A stretch of 6,055 bases of DNA from Pseudomonadota bacterium (lineage in GTDB: Bacteria > Pseudomonadota > Alphaproteobacteria > Rhizobiales > Xanthobacteraceae): NCBI GenBank assembly GCA_023392205.1, contig JAEVZN010000579.1:1-6055 (forward strand), in the 5' to 3' direction. The notes under the pieces are model-generated. The model had not been told where the DNA came from. It searched no databases and saw only the letters and a list, made by a program, of their open reading frames with translations. Shown in pieces: positions 5,976 through 6,055 of this stretch; positions within the stretch are counted from its first letter, which is position 1; each line of letters begins with the position of its first letter. The position numbers and the translations under genes were made by a program.

Positions 5976-6055
5976 CAAAGCTCTTCCGCAAGACGATGCC
6001 TTAAGCTGCATGGCTGCCAACGGATGGAGAGGGATATTGGCCCGCACGGCAGGAC

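Noticed and set aside
1..6055. CRISPR array, tRNA/rRNA gene, insertion sequence or toxin-antitoxin pair
   Set aside because: Looked for on both strands; no spaced repeat array, tRNA-like cloverleaf, transposase motif or terminal inverted repeats were seen.

Overview
This is high-GC DNA from an alphaproteobacterium, most likely of the Hyphomicrobiales (the Bradyrhizobium/Rhodopseudomonas side of the order). That placement is inferred from the GroEL sequence with its GGM-rich tail, the AMP nucleosidase, and a DUF992 secreted protein, a family I know mainly from these bacteria. No database search was possible, so all family names rest on recognised motifs and remembered homologues.

Layout. (1) 1-834: the 3' half of groEL, rightward, closed by a strong intrinsic terminator at 864-889. 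(2) 958-2454: amn (AMP nucleosidase), rightward, possibly on a nearly leaderless mRNA. (3) 2474-3484: a leftward AraC/XylS-type regulator, convergent with amn and broken by one in-frame amber codon exactly where the family usually carries a tryptophan. (4) 3485-3680: a 196-bp divergent control region with two direct half-sites resembling XylS boxes, plus a separate 14-bp palindrome. (5) 3681-4889 and 4916-5377: a rightward two-gene operon encoding a StyA-like (styrene/indole monooxygenase family) flavoprotein and a small metal-binding cupin. Both genes share an 11-nt Shine-Dalgarno block and end at an intrinsic terminator at 5395-5423. (6) 5445-5912: a leftward gene for a secreted DUF992 protein with a plausible promoter at 5947-5975. 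The last ~80 bases hold at most the first codons of another rightward gene.

How the parts fit. groEL and amn are housekeeping genes, and DUF992 is a lineage-typical envelope or periplasmic gene. Between them sits an accessory catabolic-looking cassette: XylS-like regulator, divergent StyA-like monooxygenase, cupin. By analogy with XylS, the regulator would sense an aromatic or similar small molecule and activate the monooxygenase-cupin operon through the direct repeats. The nonsense codon would leave the cassette uninducible, or leave it under a truncated DNA-binding fragment if translation restarts. No flavin reductase (StyB-type) partner is encoded in the window, so the oxygenase must take reduced flavin from elsewhere. 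The oxygenase-cupin pairing and the broken regulator are the most interesting points.
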